Translations under genes and position numbers: made by a program
From: Streptomyces griseorubiginosus
GTDB lineage: Bacteria > Actinomycetota > Actinomycetes > Streptomycetales > Streptomycetaceae
Length of the DNA stretch: 42,995 nucleotides
Reading direction: 5' to 3'
Assembly: GCF_017614965.1 (NCBI RefSeq)
Contig: NZ_WVUG01000038.1
Location: 1 to 42,995 of the forward strand
Shown here: piece by piece, positions 40,827-42,995 of the stretch
Layout: each line of letters starts with the position of its first letter
Position numbering within the stretch: position 1 is the stretch's first letter
Notes under the pieces: model-generated
Told to the model about the DNA's origin: nothing
What the model saw: only the letters and a program-made list of their open reading frames with translations
The model's database searches: none

Positions 40827-42995
40827 CCCGGCGCGTCGAGCGCTTCCCGGGCCGATGCGGCGACCCTGATCTCGGCCGTGCCGGTGAGCTCCGGGAGGGG
40901 CAGGGTGAGCGTGCGGCACTCGCCCGGCTCCAGGCCGACACCCTCGAACGCGCAGAGTTCGAGGGTGCGCGGCCAGGATGCGGTGACCAGCCGGCGGAGA
41001 TACACCTGGACCGTGGAACGCCCGTACCGCCGCCCGGTGTTGGTGACATCGACCTCGACGGTGCGCCCCGTGGTGCGCGGTGTGCCGTAGGCGAAACTCG
41101 TGTACGACAGCCCGTGCCCGAAGGAGTACAGCGGCTCGGCGCTCTCGTCGGCGTAACCGCGGTACTCGGTGTCCTTGTGGTTGTAGTACACGGGCAGTTG
41201 GGCCGCCGAGCGGGGTACGGAGAGCGGCAGGCGGCCCCTCGGGTCCGTCAGCCCGAGCAGCACCTCGGCGATCGCGTCGCCGCCCCACGGGCCGGGGTAC
41301 CAGGCGGTGAGCAGGGCGGCGGCGGTGTCCGGCACGAGGTGGGGCCGCCCCTGGACCAGCACGACCGCGGTGGGGGTGCCCGTCGCCACGACGGCGTCCA
41401 GCAGCGCGTACTGCGCGTCTCCAAGCCGGAGCCCGGCGAGGTCGACGCCCTCGCCGCAGGTCATCTCGGACGGGGCCGTGAGCGCGGCCCCGTTGGCGTC
41501 GAACTCCGTCTCGGGCGCGCGTGCGCTGCTGCCGCCCAGCACCAGCACGGCGAGGTCGGACGCGGCGGCCTCGGCGATCGCGGCCGGGATGCCCGAGAGG
41601 TCCGTGCCGGTGAGGGAGCAGCCGGGGGCGTGACGGACGTCGAGGCCGACGGGGGCGAGCCGGCGCAGGGCGTCGAGGACGCTGCTGCCGGTGCCGGGGC
41701 GTTGCGGGGCCGTGTAGTCGCCCGACTGGTGTGCCGTGGTGGCGGCCTGGGGGCCGAGCACGGCGATCCGGGTGACGCTCGCGGCGACGGGCAGCACGCC
41801 GTCGTTGCGCAGCAGGGTGACGGCGGCCCGGGCGACCTCCCTGCTCAGCTCCTCGCCGCCGGCCGGCATCCGGGCCGTGGTGTACGGCCTTTCGAAGAGC
41901 CCCAGCCGGAACTTGAGGCGCAGCACACGGGCGACGGCCCGGTCGAGGGTCTCCTCGCTCACCAGGCCGCGCTCGACCGCCTCCTCCAGCAGCGTGAACC
42001 CCCGGTCCCAAAGGCTGAGATCCACACCGGAGTCGAGGGCCAGGGCCCCGGCGGAGACGTGGTCGCCGGTGATCCGGGCGAGCCGGTCGACGGCGAGCCC
42101 GTCCGCCATGACCAGGCCCTCGAACCCCCAGTCCGCCCTGAGCAGTTCGGTGAGCAGCCACCGGTTGCCCGAACACGGCATGCCGTCGACCTCGTTGTAG
42201 GCAGCCATGACGGCGGCGGCCCCGGCGCGGACGCCCGCGTGGGCGGCGGGGAGGTGGATCTCGTGCAGCTCCCGAAGACCCAGCTCGGACTCGGCGGAGT
42301 TGCGGCCGCCGACGGTGGCGCCCTGCCCTGCGAAGTGCTTGAGGACGACGGGGGCCTTGTCGGCGGCGAAGTACTCGCCGGGATCGCCCTGCATGCCGTG
42401 CACCAGCGCCTCGGTGAGGCGGGCGGCGAGGCAGGGGTCCTCGCCGAAGCACTCCTCGGTGCGGCCCCAGCGGGGGTCGCGGGAGATGTCCAGCGCGGAG
42501 ACCAGGGCCACGTGGCCGCCGCGGGCGCGCAGTTCGGCGGCCGCGTGGGCGGCGGCGCGCTCGTACAGGGCGGGGTCCCAGGTGGCGCCGACGGCCAGGT
42601 TGACGGGGAGGACGGTGCCGTCGAGGGCCATGTGGCCGTGCGGGACCTCCTCGACGAACAGGGCGGGGATGCCGAGACGGCTGCGCTCGACGACGTGCCG
42701 CTGCACGAGCTCGGCGAGCAGGGCGCTGTCCTCGGCTCCGGGCCCGCTGCCGTGGGCGACCCCGGACCAGGCGTCGGCCCGCATCAGCCCGTAGAGGGCC
42801 CCGAGCCCCTCGAAGCGGTCGGTCTCGGCGTACAGGGCGTCGGTGAGCTCGTAACCGCCGTCGGGGGAACGGCGGTACGCGTCCCACCCGTACATCCGCT
42901 GATTGATCTGCCCGACCTTCTCCCGGAGGGTCATACGGGCCAGAAGGTCCTGGACACGGGCGTCGAGGGGGGCGCAGGGGTCGCGGTACAGGGGG
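40790..42995 (-). CDS. GH3 beta-glycosidase, 5' end beyond the window
   Basis: At least 734 residues of a glycoside hydrolase family 3 enzyme are visible. The frame stays open to the window end and reads YRDPCAP, then DARVQDLLARMTLREKVGQ, the usual N-terminus, so the internal Met at 42934 is not the start. The (beta/alpha)8 domain has RDPRWGRTEECFGEDP, VLKHFAGQG and GFEGLVMADGLAVDRL, whose Asp is the expected nucleophile. The second domain and the C-terminal fibronectin-like domain (YSFGHGLSYTSFAY) are complete. GH3 covers beta-glucosidase, beta-xylosidase and N-acetylglucosaminidase activities. It converges on the sugar permease with a 37-nt overlap. Confidence 0.93.
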   Translation of the reverse strand, partial: PLYRDPCAPLDARVQDLLARMTLREKVGQINQRMYGWDAYRRSPDGGYELTDALYAETDRFEGLGALYGLMRADAWSGVAHGSGPGAEDSALLAELVQRHVVERSRLGIPALFVEEVPHGHMALDGTVLPVNLAVGATWDPALYERAAAHAAAELRARGGHVALVSALDISRDPRWGRTEECFGEDPCLAARLTEALVHGMQGDPGEYFAADKAPVVLKHFAGQGATVGGRNSAESELGLRELHEIHLPAAHAGVRAGAAAVMAAYNEVDGMPCSGNRWLLTELLRADWGFEGLVMADGLAVDRLARITGDHVSAGALALDSGVDLSLWDRGFTLLEEAVERGLVSEETLDRAVARVLRLKFRLGLFERPYTTARMPAGGEELSREVARAAVTLLRNDGVLPVAASVTRIAVLGPQAATTAHQSGDYTAPQRPGTGSSVLDALRRLAPVGLDVRHAPGCSLTGTDLSGIPAAIAEAAASDLAVLVLGGSSARAPETEFDANGAALTAPSEMTCGEGVDLAGLRLGDAQYALLDAVVATGTPTAVVLVQGRPHLVPDTAAALLTAWYPGPWGGDAIAEVLLGLTDPRGRLPLSVPRSAAQLPVYYNHKDTEYRGYADESAEPLYSFGHGLSYTSFAYGTPRTTGRTVEVDVTNTGRRYGRSTVQVYLRRLVTASWPRTLELCAFEGVGLEPGECRTLTLPLPELTGTAEIRVAASAREALDAPGQSLTAPAATPR

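Overview
The window is about 70% GC, has strong third-position GC, mixes GTG, ATG and TTG starts, and carries families typical of Streptomyces: a conservon, an AfsR-like SARP, a SpoIIE-type phosphatase and several ABC importers. I read it as chromosomal DNA of a Streptomyces or close relative. I see no RNA genes, CRISPR array, integrase or transposase. No TTA codon was noticed in any accepted gene, so nothing here looks bldA-dependent.

Layout. (1) 1-579: 3' end of a ROK sugar kinase. (2) 681-8973: a QAT-family osmoprotectant importer. Its binding-protein gene (681-1646) is separated from its permease/permease/ATPase operon (6474-8973) by a complete four-gene conservon (histidine kinase, roadblock protein, DUF742 protein, Ras-like GTPase; 2007-6418) on the opposite strand. 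(3) 9230-15367: a DrrAB-like ABC exporter plus cytochrome P450 operon, convergent with a large AfsR-like SARP regulator. Three heptamers at 11-bp steps precede the exporter operon. (4) 15394-20206: an electron-transfer operon (ferric-reductase-like flavocytochrome, FMN-binding protein, ApbE flavin transferase) divergent from a two-component system. Four heptamers at 11-bp steps lie between them. (5) 20260-28363: an NAD-dependent sugar epimerase, a second two-component system, a glycosyltransferase/DUF2064/methyltransferase operon, a membrane-anchored sulfite-oxidase-like molybdoenzyme with a small membrane protein, and a multi-spanning protein resembling GT-C transferases. (6) 28339-31167: a GAF-GAF-SpoIIE-HATPase phosphatase. 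(7) 31360-42995: a glycan-use locus with a SIS phosphosugar enzyme, an RpiR/MurR-type regulator, a GH38 alpha-mannosidase, a SurA/PpiC-N-like protein, a sugar ABC importer and a GH3 beta-glycosidase cut by the window end. The importer's binding-protein gene is broken by a large internal deletion.

How the parts fit. In region 7, copies of a palindrome close to TGGTTGATTGAACCA precede the SIS gene, the regulator gene, the mannosidase and the broken binding-protein gene. This suggests one RpiR-controlled regulon for import and breakdown of a mannose-containing glycan, now lacking its own receptor. In region 4, ApbE should attach FMN to the SGATVT motif of the FMN-binding protein, which would take electrons from the flavocytochrome. 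The adjacent response regulator is the natural candidate for the 11-bp repeats. At least eight genes have a -10-like hexamer 6-7 nt before the start codon, as expected for leaderless transcripts. Four of seven convergent gene pairs overlap at their 3' ends.
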